A stretch of 64,000 nt of DNA, from the NCBI GenBank assembly GCA_031213475.1, contig JARUPZ010000030.1, positions 6,937,661 to 7,001,660 on the forward strand, in the 5' to 3' direction. Every line of letters begins with the position of its first letter. The stretch's first letter is position 1. The notes below the pieces were generated by a model, which was given only the letters and a program-made list of their open reading frames with translations, was not told where the DNA came from and ran no database searches. Shown here in pieces: positions 1 to 12,300 of the stretch. The DNA is from Nereocystis luetkeana (lineage: Eukaryota; Sar; Phaeophyceae; Laminariales; Laminariaceae). A program made the position numbers and the translations under genes.

Positions 1-4
1 AAAA

Positions 5-300
5 ATAGGAGACAGCATTTTTACCCCTTGCCAGACAGCAAGTTTGCCTTGTGACAACACACATACTGGTACATGTTTTGACTGACCTTGTGACAACACA
101 CATACTGGTACATGTTTTGACTGACACCAAACTACTAGGTTTAGTGTGGAGAACACTCGGCCCTGTCGTTGACTGCGCACGTTTAGCGTCTCGCTTGATG
201 ACTGGTCACTTGACATCTTTTTGGGCCACACCAGTATATATATACTGGTGGTGTGGCCGTGAGTTGATTGAGTGGTCTCTGTTATATTTGTGTGTATGTA
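5..300 (+). repeat. Dispersed repeat, copy 1
   Basis: This stretch is clearly similar, in the same orientation, to 38112-38350. Shared blocks include GGAGACAGCA near the start, the run around GACACCAAACTACT, and ACTGGTGGTGTGGCCGTG near the end. I recognise no coding capacity or family. This copy differs from the other by a 39-bp internal tandem duplication, listed separately. Confidence 0.7.
47..124. repeat. Exact 39-bp tandem duplication
   Basis: Positions 47-85 and 86-124 read the same, starting CCTTGTGACAACACACATAC. The second copy of this dispersed repeat, near 38150, has a single diverged version. The duplication is therefore private to this copy and recent. Confidence 0.85.
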
Positions 301-529
301 GTGGCGAGCTTGCGGCTGCTACTATTAACAGTAACTGCTGTGGCAGTACCTACTTTCATTTCAACATACTGGTACAAAAATAAAGTTCAGCCATACAGCA
401 GCTGCTGATCATCAACGCCAGCACCCCAGCACCTTTTGCGCTAAAAAACAAACAACAGGTGGTTCGGAGCAATTTCATATTTTCCACAATTAAAGTGATG
501 AAAATACGAAAACACGTCTTCAGTCATCA

Positions 530-721
530 GCTGTGTGTGTGTTCTTCACATTAAACCGTTCTTTCTGCCCGTCGACATCCAGCACAACCAGTGTCCGTGC
601 CGATTCTTCAATCCTAGAAGAGATACAAGTTCTGTGGTCACAAAGCTACGCCACAGAGATACTACGTTGCCACGTGTGCAGTGTGCACTGCAGTGGGCAA
701 TATAAAGCCATGTCATCATAT
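530..721 (+). repeat. R2 dispersed repeat, copy a
   Basis: Nearly identical to 12887-13080, and related to 55637-55794 (same strand) and 16940-17065 (opposite strand). Landmarks are GTGTGTGTTCTTCACATTAA at the start and CAAGTTCTGTGGTCACA in the middle. The short reading frames inside are not preserved between copies, so it is probably a non-coding element or a fragment of one. Between here and 985 I see no gene. Confidence 0.75.
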
Positions 722-984
722 TTTTTATTTCCCAGATCAGAACCGCAAGTGCGAGGAGCATTTTGTTTTTCAGGATGACGGAGAAAGGGAAACGACTGGA
801 AGGGAATGGCAACGAGTGCACGCGCAAAGGAGCGGGTGGATTGGGCCAAGGCGATGATGCGGCCATGAAGAGCAGCAGGAAGACGGTGCATGGAGACCCA
901 TGATTTGCGCGCACACTATCATCACGAGAGAAGCAGTCATAGTTTGTTTTTTCCTGGTTTTGTTTTTCACGAGGCAGAATAGTA

Positions 985-1590
985 TCTACCGGTACTCGTC
1001 ACTGGTCTTTGTAGTTTAACGAGTTGTATACCCTTCATGGGGAATAACCTACGCAACTATCAGGGACGTGGTATCATAACTGTGCTGCACCTTTTTGTGT
1101 CAGACAGTCCAGGAAGAGATGGCGATCGTTGATATTCGTGTGGCAGTAAGGTTCGATTGCTCCTTTTTTCACTGCATATCCGCGAGTCTTCACTCTGACA
1201 GCACTCCAGATAGCAGGCAGGTGTGTTCCTCTTTCGTTTTCACGACTACCGTGCGTTTCGTACGGTGCAGGAAGCACTTCAGACAGCATCCGCTGTAGTC
1301 AGCAGCCACGAGTTGGTTAGTGGTGGGAACGGGGGTACTCTTCTATATTATAGTTGAGAGGATATACCCGCGGCCATGTTAGTTCAGTTTTGCACATTGG
1401 TTTTATCTTGTGTGCCCTTTTTCCGTCTCGTGTATTTTGAGGCAGCCGAATTTTCAAAAACTTTTTCGATTTGTTTTTTTTTGATTTTTTTTTTTTTTTT
1501 TCGGATCTTCCTAGGGCTCCAGCACCTTTGTGTGACCACGGACTCCTTCGTCAGAGAGTTAATGTGAGAACAACAACAACTACATACAAC
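985..1590 (-). repeat. X element, inverted left arm
   Basis: Read on the minus strand, this begins with a GTTGTTGTTGTTCTCAC terminus at about 1580. It passes through an A-rich run and continues leftwards into a block (985-1440) that is the reverse complement of 5540-5990. Its terminal 100 bp are also the reverse complement of 2590-2720. It is therefore one arm of a nested inverted repeat around the LINE fragment. The small ORFs matching between 1095-1298 and 5671-5880 are by-products of this repeat. Family unknown. Confidence 0.75.
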
Positions 1591-1591
1591 A

Positions 1592-2542
1592 GGCACGACA
1601 TACGAAATCTATGAAATAGTGATACGAAAAGAAACAATCAAAGAGAAAACAAAAACAAGGTAGACAATTCGAAAGAGAAAAAGAAGAAAAATGAAAGCAA
1701 AATCTGAGAAAAACAATCTGTCGTGCCCCCCCCCCGCAGGCGAGGTGGCCAACACTTGAAAAAGAACGAGCTGGAGAAAAGAAAGAACAATAATAAAACA
1801 AAATAAGAAAAAAACACCACTGCTTGTAAACAGAGTAAGACAAAGAACCAAGGAAAAAGGTAAAAGGAAAAATAACAAAGGGGAAATAAAAGGCAGACCA
1901 AAGCCCAAGGCACCTTCCAGGTGGCGGCAGCAGCTTGTGGTACGAGTAGTATAGCCAGGTTCTCCCTGCTAATCCGCCTGGTACCTTGCTACCCAGACTG
2001 CCGTCTCCGCCCTGCGTTCGTCAACTATGCCCAGCCCCTTGGCGTCAGACAATACGAAACGAGCAGAGCAAGTTCGTCTTCTAACCACGCCACACGGCTC
2101 CTTCAGTACGGCTTATCAATCAGAAAAGGAAGAGGAAGAGAAAAAATAATATGAAAATCACGGAGAGTCAGCGCAAGAAAAAAAAAAAAAAAAAACAAGA
2201 AGAGAAGACAAGGGAAGACCACGTTCGAACCAGCTGCACCGGTTGGTAGCACTAGTAGAATGGTCATGTTCTACTTTCTAGTCGACTTGGTGCCTCGCTA
2301 CCCTGTCTGCCATCTCCTTCCTACTTTCGTCTACCGCCGTTTCCCTTCTACCCCTCCTGTTCCCCCCCCTCTCCGCATTCCCTCGGTCGGGCTTTCTGCC
2401 ACTTCTCCTGTTGCCCCCTCCCCCCCCGTTCCCTTGGGCACCATCCACGGCGGATGCGCGGCGCTGCCCACTCATCTCAGCCTCAGCCTCGTGCCACCTC
2501 ACCATGAACCGTTCGGCTGCTTCAAGGATCCCCCGGTACCTT
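1592..2542 (-). mobile_element. 5'-truncated LINE 3' end, copy A
   Basis: Collinear and highly similar to 13090-14030, the 3' flank of the LINE RT frame of copy B, and to the corresponding part of copy C (45695-46380). No RT codons are included: similarity stops at about 2542, before the position where the RT frame would begin. 5' truncation is expected of target-primed LINE insertion. The C-rich block around 2360-2430 and the ATTTCATAGATT-type end near 1610 are shared with copy B. No poly(A) tail is visible. Confidence 0.75.
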
Positions 2543-2579
2543 CGACTGGTCAATACCTGGTAGTTACTACTATATAGGA

Positions 2580-2735
2580 GTAGTAGTAGTAGTTGTTGTT
2601 GTTGTTGTTATCACATTCTGACGAAGGAGTCCGTGGTCACACAAAGGTGCTGGAGCACTAGGAAGATCCGAAAAACAAAAAAAAAAGAAAATTCGGCCGC
2701 CTCAAAATACACGAGACGAATATAGTAGAGCCTGG
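2580..2735 (+). repeat. X element, right arm, outer part
   Basis: Starts with a GTT run (2596-2610). It then repeats, in opposite orientation, the block at 1430-1590, including GGAGTCCGTGGTCAC and GCTGGAGCACTAGGAAGATC. The continuation of this arm is found only at 5540-5990, so about 2.8 kb appears to have been inserted between the two parts. Confidence 0.65.
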
Positions 2736-2756
2736 TATCAGTATAGGGCTACCCTG

Positions 2757-3091
2757 GTATCGCGTCGGTGGTTCAAGTGGTTAACCTTGAATTCTACTTG
2801 TTTGAGTCCTGGATTCGAGCCCCAGGTGGGTCGGACTTTGACTATATTTGAAGAAGAAAAAAAAAAAAGGATTCAATTGTTGAGAGCGCCTTGCAGCGTG
2901 GGTAGGCACAATTCGATGCGAGTCGACGAGGGAAGAAAAGGCTGAAATCTTCTCGCGATAAAAATGATGGCACGTACCGTAGCGGGAAGGGGGGAGAAGA
3001 GCCTGCTATGTGACCCCGGATCTGAGTTACGAGTTGGAAGGAGAGAGAGAAGAAGATGTGCGAAGATAGTGAATGGGATGAGAAAAAAAAA
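2757..3091 (+). mobile_element. tRNA-derived SINE, copy 1
   Basis: The 5' head holds TGGTTCAAGTGG, which fits the RNA polymerase III A box, and about 45 bases on a diverged B box (GGATTCGAGCC). A roughly 250-bp body follows, shared with 4141-4482 and 20151-20492. The copy ends in an A-rich tail near 3085. In the least diverged copy (20151) the T arm folds as a 5-bp stem with a 7-base loop. SINEs are transcribed by Pol III from this head and copied by LINE machinery. I infer that the window's LINE could have served, but I see no shared 3' tail that proves it. Confidence 0.75.
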
Positions 3092-4140
3092 ATATATATA
3101 TATACGAAGTATATATATACCCCCTATACGATATGATATTTCCATAGTACTTGTAGACCTATTCAATAGTATGCCAATGGTACAGCGAAGTTCAAAAGTT
3201 TTTTTTCAAATATATGGCTTAAAAAAACAGCCGAAAAAATTCTCGGACCGCCGCTGTGGGGAAAAAAGAGAAAAAAGTTTGATTTTTTATTTCCCCCCCC
3301 CCCAATGATTATGGCTGCAGGCGGCGCAATTTGTTTTTTCTGGTTGCAAATAGTCAATACGGTGATCGAAACCAGCTCGTGTGACGATCGACGCTCGATC
3401 TCGACAGAGACTCAGCCCACGGCCAACAACGTGCTCGGGATCTGGCAAGGCCAACGAATATAGATGACGGCCTCGAAGATATCAGGTGGACCCATGGTCT
3501 AGGGGGCGAGAGCTTGCCGGCGGCGTCCTACGGTATCCTCCCAAACCTGAAAAAAAGTCTATTTTTTGCCATTATTCGAGTCGGATGGACAAGTTTAGTC
3601 TTCTGTTTTGTGCAAACCAGCGGCCGAATGTTTTTTTATCATACGCCTGGTCAGCTCCCGCCACATGACACCGGCCATGGCGTGAAGACATTGACCCTAG
3701 GGTGGGTCGGAGCCCCTAACGAGCGCACTCTGCTCAGAAAAATTAATTCATGCCGCAATCGTTGGTTTTGTTGATCGATGTCTGTCGAGGACTCGGAATC
3801 TCGCCGCTTCGAACCAAAGATCGGCCTGAGTTTTTCCCAAGCCGATGTTGGGCCAACATCGTCCCCAGATTTGCTTTTTCCGGGCTTTTCCAAAAGTTAG
3901 GAACTTTTTTTTTTTTTCACGTGTCCCATAGGAAGCGTGTTCTGATTTTTTTTGGCGGGTATCTTTGAAATTGAAACTTTTTATTGAAACTTCGCTGTAT
4001 GTACCATTCATTGGCATAGTCATGTTTTTTTTTGCCGGAACATACATACATACATGCGATATATCATATAGATCGTATTACATCGCTATTTATTTATAGG
4101 GGTTTTCAGCACGATATATATGACTAAAAGGTGATATGAT
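3092..4140. other. Spacer between head-to-head SINEs
   Basis: No gene recognised. The outermost parts (about 3165-3220 and 3960-4015) are reverse complements around the shared motif CAGCGAAGTT/AACTTCGCTG. They extend the inverted repeat formed by the two SINEs and leave a unique loop of about 740 bp (3220-3960). Short ORFs in the loop show no recognisable domain. Confidence 0.5.
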
Positions 4141-4482
4141 ATTTTTTTATTTTTTTATTTTTTCCATCCCATTCATTATCTTCGCACATCTTCTTCTCTC
4201 TCTCCTTCCAACTCGTAACTCAGATCCGGGGTCACATAGCAGGCTCTTCTCCCCCCTTCCCGCTACGGTACGTGCCTTCATTTTTATCGCGAGAAGATTT
4301 CAGCCTTTTCTTCCCTCGTCGACTCGCATCGAATTGTGCCTACCCACGCTGCAAGGCGCTCTCAACAATTGAATCCCTTTTTTTATTTTTGCAAATAAAG
4401 TCAAAGTCCGACCCTCCTAGGGCTCGAACCCAGGACTCAAACAAGTAGAATTCGAGGTTAACCACTTGAACCACCGGGGCGA
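4141..4482 (-). mobile_element. tRNA-derived SINE, copy 2
   Basis: Reverse complement of copy 1 across the whole unit. The T-rich run at 4141-4165 is the tail, and the tRNA-like head ends at about 4482 with ACCACTTGAACCA (complement of the A box) and GGGCTCGAACCC (complement of the B box). It faces copy 1 tail to tail across 1.05 kb. Confidence 0.75.
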
Positions 4483-4484
4483 CC

Positions 4485-5539
4485 GGCTTTGGTATATGAT
4501 ATATACGCCCGCTATGAAGCGATATATCGGCCTATATAAGGTGATATATGATGATATATCGGCCTATATGAGGTGAAATACGTGATCTAGCTATCCGATA
4601 TGTGGCATAATACGTCGACTTTTTTTGCTGTCTTGACGATATGTCTTGCGCCTTTCGGCGTACATTTTGGGCGGAATACACGTGCAGTATATACCTGGTA
4701 CATTTGTACGAGTACGAGTACGAGTACGAAGCGTGACGCACACACAAGGGGACGCACCAGGGGTCTGTGTCCGCTGCTGTCTCCCTGCCGTGCGGTTTTG
4801 ATCCGCGATGAGCGAGTCGAACGCGCCATCGCCTGCAGCCACAAGCGAGCCACAGCTACTACAGCAAGCAGTCGCCTTCGACATCGATATATATATGTGC
4901 CTACCTTGTAACTGGTACAAATACTACCGGCAGTGTATGTACACAATGTTGTGGTCGACATCGCAATACACAAACTAACTGCTGTCTGCATTACACCACA
5001 CATCTACAAGGCATATAACCTCGCGGAGAAGGGGTTGTTGTATAATAATTCATGCATTTTGTGTATCGGGTCGTATGCAGCGGGCTCAGATCGCCAAGTA
5101 CCGAGCAAGTGCTCTGCCATCAGTGTGGCACATGTCAGGCCCCAATCACGAGCAAGTAAGTACCGATGTAAAACGGCGGTAATGTACATATTATATACCT
5201 GGTAGGCTGTAATAGATCAAGGAAGCACGATATATAAGGCAGATACGAAGTGATATATATATCACAATATACAAGGTATATGATGTCCAGATATAACATT
5301 ATTTGCATATAATATGATATATCACAATATATATGATATATCACACGATATATGACATGATATGTCATACACCCTGCATATATATATATCACATCTCATA
5401 GCGATATATCGAAAAATACCCGAAATATGGACATGACTAAGAAATATCAGCCTTCATGACTTAGTCATGTTTTTTGGGGGGGTATATCGATATATTATAG
5501 ATATCATATACCCCTCCGAGTTTTAGGTGACACCAAGCT
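4485..5539. other. AT-rich, palindromic GATATAT-type DNA
   Basis: The stretches at 4485-4570 and 5205-5420 consist of short imperfect repeats of GATATATCG, TGATATATCAC and GTATATGATATG, many self-complementary. Between them, 4600-5200 has a more balanced composition with short overlapping ORFs on both strands and no recognisable domain. This block lies between the two parts of the interrupted X arm. Confidence 0.55.
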
Positions 5540-5990
5540 CTACTAGAAGAAAGCGCACACGAGCTAAAACCAATGTGCAAACTGAAGTAACATGGCCGCG
5601 GGTATATCCTCTCAACTATAAAATAGAGTACCCCCGTTCCCACCACTAACAACCAACTCGTGGCTGCTGACTACAGCGGATGCTGTCTGAAGTGCTGCCT
5701 GCACCGTACGAAACGCACGGTAGTCGTGAAAACGAAAGAGGAACACACCAGGTCCTGCCTGCTATCTGGAGTGCTGTCAGAGTGAAGACTCGCGGATATG
5801 CAGTGAAAAAAGGAGCAATCGAACCTTACTACCACACGAATATCAACGATCGCCATCTCTTCCTGGACTGTCTGACACAAAAAGGTGCAGCACAGTTATG
5901 ATACCACGTCCCTGATAATTGCGTACGTTGTTATTCACCATGAATGAAGGGTATACAACTCGTTCAACTACACAAAGACCGGTGACGACC
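5540..5990 (+). repeat. X element, right arm, inner part
   Basis: Reverse complement of 985-1440, with landmarks ACATGGCCGCGGGTATATCC and the segment around GACAGTCCAGGAAGAG on the minus strand. It carries a 6-bp insertion relative to the left arm near 5752. Together with 2580-2735 it forms the partner of the 985-1590 arm. Between 5991 and 6334 I see nothing recognisable. Confidence 0.75.
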
Positions 5991-6334
5991 CTTATAGAAC
6001 CCACTAAATAATCACTAAAAAAATATCAAACTGAAAATAAACGAACAAACGAACGAACCTCATTGGATAGAATTTAGGCCGCGTGCAACCAAAGGACCGT
6101 GGAGGACACACGCGATGAAACAAACAAAAAAGCCCGCCCAAGCCTGACCTCACGTAACTCGGTCCCACATTTGTGCGACGGGAGCATGTGGGTTATGAAA
6201 AGGAGGAGGAGGTTGGGTGGTAAGGGTGGGTCCAATACCTCGATACCTCGGTTTTGGTGACACGAGCAAACGACGGCAAGTCTTTCCCTGTGGCACCACG
6301 TAGCAGACACCACCAGCACACACCAGAAACCACC

Positions 6335-6610
6335 ATGGCGCAGCCGGCATACTACCCGGAAGTCGTGGCCCTCGAAGCGTTCAAGAACGGCGAGGAACTT
6401 GCCATTTACCACCACCAGCTGGAGCTGGTTGCGGAGCACTATTCTCCCAGGACGCGGGAGTTCGCATTCGACGCGGCCACCGCAGTCGCCCTGACTTTCT
6501 GTGAGCATGAGGACCACCCTCTTGCATTGCCCAGTGGGTTGTCTTCGAAGGAGCGGAAGGCGGCTGCCAGTCGCATCCTGGTCTGTGCGGGGTTAGCCTG
6601 GCTGCGGTAA
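6335..6610 (+). CDS. Small hypothetical protein (91 aa)
   Basis: The ATG at 6335 sits in a favourable context (CACCATGG), followed by 91 codons rich in G or C at the third position, unlike the surrounding AT-richer DNA. The protein starts MAQPAYYPEVVALEAF and has no signal peptide or transmembrane segment that I can see. The middle is acidic and His-containing, and a Lys/Arg/Ala-rich helix-like end leads to a TAA stop. I recognise no family. The frame is open upstream to 6254, but the ATG context favours 6335. It could instead be an exon of a larger gene or a relic of a mobile element. No promoter element was identified. Confidence 0.4.
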   Translation: MAQPAYYPEVVALEAFKNGEELAIYHHQLELVAEHYSPRTREFAFDAATAVALTFCEHEDHPLALPSGLSSKERKAAASRILVCAGLAWLR

Positions 6611-9600
6611 TCGCGGGCGTCGCCTTTGGCGACGTAGCGGCGACCGCCGAACGCAGAGAGGTTCCTGCCACCTATCGTGCGTTTCGGAATCAGGTGTGTG
6701 TGTGTTTGTTCTCCTGGCCTTTTTGTTGTACCCTGCGTTGCTGCCACGTGCTTGCTAGGAGACTTCAATGCACCATGTTAGAACCGTGTGCGAGAAACGA
6801 GCGCTGCCGGTGGAGGTAGCGGCAGTGCGATGTGTTCTCATCCTGCTCCTTGTGCTGGTGGAGTGTGGTACGAAGGCCAGGTGAAGGCTCCGCCCGCGCG
6901 AGTATCACACCTCCAATCTTGAACAGTCAATCGAACCATCACTAAATACAGCTGGTACTTATATCTCGGTATGTATCTAAACTCTAATTCCAAGTAGTTT
7001 TGTCTTGATATACGATCGTGCAGTTCACCAGGTATTATACGAGACCGGTACGAGTACGTACCAGTTTGAGTATGGATGCTCGAGAAAGGGGGCATTTAGT
7101 AAAACGGGGACCATCTTGCGCGATAGGTTGGTAGCTCGTATGTCGTGTTCTACAGCAGCAACAGCAGCAGTACTCGTAGTGCAGCAACAGCAGCAGTACT
7201 CGTAGTTTATATTTTTCCATCCGTGAATATGTCAAGGACTACTCGTACGTATAGTAGACTACCTTGTACAGCAGTAGTTGACTCACATCATAGTACTCAA
7301 AACATGACTTTATACCTGATATGATCAACTGGGCTGTCGTCGTCCTTGCGTGATGCACCTGGCGGTTGTACCTGAAACCACTACAAAAATAGTACCTGTA
7401 CGACACGGGTTTGGATATTGCCGTCGAGCCTTTTGTTGTGTGTCACAACGTATTGTCTAAATGCGGTATTCACGGCGTAAACAGAGCGGGCTGGCCGAGT
7501 GGAGCTGCTGCTGCCTGTGGTTGTCGTAGCTTCGACACGACGGAAGGCCGCAGGCATATAGTACCGGTGCATGAGTATTATTATGCATCAGTGCTGCGAA
7601 CCAGCGAACCAGTATATTTGGTGCGGGCAAACCTGGGCACTTGTACTGCCGACAACCTCTATCGCCGGAAAAGTAACGACCTTTTTGTGTTCATATTCAT
7701 ACTATGACGGTCCTTATATTCTCGCTTACAGTTTTACAAAATAGGTGCAGGCTATGATTCGTTCAACAGTACTCGTGGAACAGCCGCCTGACCTTACGTA
7801 GTCGATCAAAGTTTAGCCAGGTCCTGGAACATGGTGTGCTGGCGTAGTTCACAGCTCGAAGTTACCACTACACCCTATAGTACATACTGGTGCCTGGATT
7901 TCATGATCATAGTACTCGTTGTGTATCCTAGGGAGTGTAGCGGTATTACGCGTAGTCTAGCACGTGTATTGCGGGTAACATTAATTGATCAAGGTTGTCA
8001 CCTACAAGGTAGATACTGGTAGATCATTAGTACAGCAGAGCTATAGGCGTGCAGCTTTATGTTGTAAGCAACAACACGCCGGCACGTCACTCCGAAGACA
8101 TGTCAAAGTGGCAGCTGACAAAGCAGCTGCTGTACCACTCTCTTTCTTGCTTGGTGCCCAGGCGTGCTTCGATGCGTCTAAGGAGCTAAACGCCTTTGGA
8201 GCTGGCGTTCAACTCAAGCGCAAAGAGTGCTTCGCGCAAGCTTGCCGAGCTCTTTTTCCGGGAAATGGGGTAGTGGAGGAATGGGCGGGGACTTCCTTCA
8301 ACTCGTGACTTCTTAGCTGACCCACCACAGACGACGTCTGCTACGGAGTGGGTTCTGTGTGTATTCGGAGACTTGAACTTTCGCCGGCCGCACGTAAAAA
8401 TAGTGAGGCAAGCAGGTTTTGATAGTTGACACGTGTGGTGTGCTGACGAGAGATTTGTTTTCACTTCAGGGATGTTAGGGTTAGCGTTGGCTTCCTCTTC
8501 GTGTGCTTTTGCGCGGCATGAATAATTTTTGGTATTACTGCTGGAAATCATCTACTGTGGGCGTCCCGCCAATAGTGTTGGGACGTTATATGGCGCGCGC
8601 TGTTTGATGATAATGAGCAACGCCGTGGAGGGGGCGGCGAATTATCTTCCAACCTGTATATTGGAATTCGGCGAATGTTGATTTGTACTTGGTCGCTATC
8701 TGCAGGATACGAGGTGGTTTACCCAAGTGGCAGCGGTGCTTCCTGTAATATAATAATATAATATTGCCGAGAGAGCCGCAAGGCGAACTGTGCTGTTTCC
8801 CTATAATAGTGACTCGGGAGGGGGGGAAGGGGGGGGTGGGGTGTTCCTTCCAAGATCATTCGGTGAAGCAAGATATTAAACAGATTGTCTGCGTGAGTTT
8901 TTTGTGCTTTCGCCCTGTGCCGGTCATGCACACGCATGCCGAATCTTCCAGGCTGTTTTGTTCGTCGTTGCTGATCTCTATACTTTCGACATCTACCTGG
9001 TATTTTTTTGTCCGTATGATACATGCCGCAGGGAGGTCATCTGTCACAACCCTGACGTCGCGTCTCTTCGTGACTGTGAATTTGGGATGTCATGTGACCG
9101 CTATACATACCCTCCATGAGGTAACCACACGATACCGGTATGGAAACCCTGGTGGTGTTCCTCTTGGACCGACCAATCGTCAAGTTTCGTTGGGTTGTTC
9201 GACATATTTTTTCTCGGAACGTGGGACGTGTATATATCCGGGAGCCGCGCCCCTGTAGTAATAGTAACATCCTCTCCATCACGGCACAGATCAAGTAGAG
9301 GATATTAACTTCCGTACCCTTTAATCAAGTAACACAAAGTTGCCAACTTTCTTGACGTGTAACTAGGGCGCCATCCGATATTGGAGGTATTTATCCTCCT
9401 GCGCGCTCAGTTCTTCAAATAAAGGAAAATGAACTGTTTGATCGGAAGCGGCCGTTTCGAAACCACTGAAAAACCCCTCTCGGAGAGAAAAAAAACTTCC
9501 CCACCTGAAAAGCCACAAACGTTTTAGAGAGGAACAAGGTCGAATAATCCGAGGGAAGCTTCAATCCACGCGGCTTTGCCGTGTTAGGGGTTGTAGCCCG

Positions 9601-11226
9601 GTTCAGATTGGCGAGCGAATCAAAATTTTGCGCGCACGGGCGTTTTCAATAAAATCCACAGAATGCCACGTGACTTATCAAATTGATGTTTCCCATCTCT
9701 TGCTGGACTGTCTATTAGGTTGATGTGTAATGTCGGAAACCCGACAATGGATTAATCGTCCCCGCCCCCGGATTAGTTTAACTCTGGGAATTCAGTGCCA
9801 CCGAGTATTTTTTCACCGGCATCTCCATTTCCATGCTCTCTTGCAGAACTGCTCTTTTTTTCGATTGTTACTCGAGGTTGATGACTATCTTGCGACGAAT
9901 TGATGATGCCCGCCCCCCAAATAGTATGCCCTGTGACGTTCAGCGCCATTGAGGCACTTTGCAAACCCGGCGGTTCTTCATCCGCATCCCCGCTTCTGGG
10001 CGTTATCTTATTTTTTCCTTTGCAGCCGGTAAGAACTCGTTGGAACCCTACAATATATTTGTTTTGTTTTATCTTGTTTGGCCTTATTACCGGTACCATG
10101 AGTAAATCAACCGGCGAATGTTTGGGGGATAGTAGGGGACTTTTCATCACATTATCCCCCAAAACAAACCAGGGGATCTTCAACCTGGGATGTCGCCCTA
10201 GGCCTTCGGTGCTACACTAGAAAGAAAACATTTGTCACGCAGGCGTCTGTGTAACACCTTGAAAACAGAACATCATGGATATTGTGGGTTTTGGTATCAT
10301 GCGCGCATTGCCATTAAAAAAAGCGGAAACCGTGCTCGCTACAATTGAAGTTGATAATAACTAGACTCAGGTGCCTACATCCTCGGAGTGAACCACACTC
10401 TGATGACGGTCAGAGACAGGCCCGACTAAGAAACGAACCGGGTTCGAACCGGTAAACGAAAACTTGATAAATAAGTGTGGACAGGGGTTTCCTCTCGCTC
10501 TCCGGGACGCATAAAAAAGAAAAAAATCGACCCCGCCGTCCTAAAGGCCTCTCACACGAAAACTCATCTCGTTTGATCCTTCAACCGCTTTACATGTATA
10601 GGGTTGTTCGACGTTTATAGATAACAGACAGCCAGCCTCGCGAGAAAGGAGACGGCCGATACGCGAGGGACAAAACAAAAGTGACGCTCCCTGTGTACTG
10701 ATCCCGCGACTGAAAGGAAGCCGACATCCAGCCCCTTCCACCACCCCTTTTCGTCTCCTTTAGTGCCTCTGCCCTCGCCCCCGTTTTTGCCCCCAATACT
10801 GTCGCCCCCCTAGTCCCCCTTCTTGTTTCCCATGTTGTCTCCCCCCCTGTGCACCCCCTCCGCTCTCTCCGCAACCACCTGGTCAGTCTCTTTCCTTGCC
10901 TCGGATTTCATCTGTGGTTCATATCGCAACGCGGTGAGGGGCGGGAGATAAAATTGTTAACATATTCTCGATGTCTGTGAAGAGCAAAAAAACTGCGTAG
11001 CGACTAAAGGCAACCTCTTGATCAACGCGACAGGAGGACTGGTCTGCGCTCCGTGAAGGTCTAAACTACGTCCCTCTTTCCGCGCAGTAAAGGAAATTCC
11101 TGTGTGTGCGTGTCACGAGGCAGGCGAATACTCATGATTGTTGCGGCATGTTTTCGCGTTGAAACCTTGTCATTGCTTTTTTTCGACTCAGTGCTGCAAG
11201 CGGTGAAGTAATTTCAGTCCATTGGG
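6611..11226. other. 4.6 kb with no recognised gene
   Basis: Both strands contain only short overlapping ORFs with no recognisable domain or steady codon bias. Features seen are the 26-bp duplication at 7155-7206, A/T-only runs near 8750-8765, a G-rich run at 8816-8840 and a C-rich tract at 10740-10860. Nothing here supports a gene call. Confidence 0.5.
7155..7206. repeat. Exact 26-bp tandem duplication
   Basis: Positions 7155-7180 and 7181-7206 are identical (GCAGCAACAGCAGCAGTACT start, ending CGTAGT). It lies in non-coding sequence. Confidence 0.8.
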
Positions 11227-12300
11227 TTGATGAATTACTGCCTACTCGTACGCGTACTAAAACAGCAGGAGTGTATACACCTTACATCACAATGCACATT
11301 TCTTCAGCAACAACAGCCTTTACAGCAGCACGCGTATGTGGCGCTTGACAGCACCGTCATCAAATCTACGCGTACAACCATAACAGTAGTAGATAAAAGC
11401 TCCACACAAGGTTTTGCCTTCAAACACAGCTGTAAGACACACAGGACTGGACGGAGTTCAAATGTTCATTTAGTGATCATTCAAATATACCAATGCTCCT
11501 TATATTTCCGTCCCCAGCAGTACCGCACTACGGGGGTATCCATCTGAAAGAACGGTACCAGGTGCCTCGTACACGTTTCTACGTCAACATAACTCGCACA
11601 GCTGCAAGAGTACGTGCCGCCGACAGCGGCGTCATCGCATGTACGCGCACAATCACCCCAGTAGTGCATACAGCAGTACGCACCACGTTATGCCTACTAA
11701 CACTGCTGCAAGACATAGAGAACCAGTTTAGTTTTTATTCAAATATACAAGTGCTCCATATATTTCCGTTCCCAGCAGTGCCGCACTACGAGGGTGTCCG
11801 TCGGAAAGACCTTCACACGTTTCTACTATAGCATAATCGCATCACAGCTGAAGTACGTGCTGCTGACAGCAGCGTACATTCTATTATAGCATATTCGTAT
11901 AACAGCTGAAGTACGTGCTGCTGACAGCAGCGTCGTCGCTTGTACGCGTACAACTGCACCATAATAGTGTCAATAGTACGAGTATGTACAGCAGTACGCA
12001 CCACACAGGTTTGTCTGCAAACACAGCAGAAGAACCTGCAAGACATATAGAACTGGACGGAAATACAAGGAGCGTTTAGTATGCATTGAAATATATCAAT
12101 GCCCCTTTTATTTCCGTCCCCTGCAGTACCGCACTACGAGGGTATCTGTCTGCAAGAACCATACACGTTCCTAATATAGCTTAATCACACAACAGTAGAA
12201 GAACGTGCCGATGAAAGCAGCGGCAACGCATGTATGCGTACAACCACACCAGTAGTACGTACAACAGCACGCACCACCGAATCAATGGAGAGCGCAGTAC
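11227..12300. repeat. Satellite-like tandem array
   Basis: A diverged unit recurs with the landmark TATTTCCGTCCCCAGCAGTACCG followed by CACTACGAGGGTATC at about 11500, 11755 and 12105, so periods are irregular (roughly 260 and 345 bp). The longer middle unit contains an internal duplication of about 55 bp (AGCTGAAGTACGTGCTGCTG at 11840 and 11900). A weaker first unit may begin near 11230. There is no coding capacity. Confidence 0.65.

Noticed and set aside
7490-7515. A-box-like GCTGGCCGAGTGGA
   Set aside because: No B box at a proper distance and no cloverleaf, so not a tRNA gene.
10445-10465. B-box-like GGGTTCGAACCGG
   Set aside because: A chance palindrome without an A box or tRNA fold.
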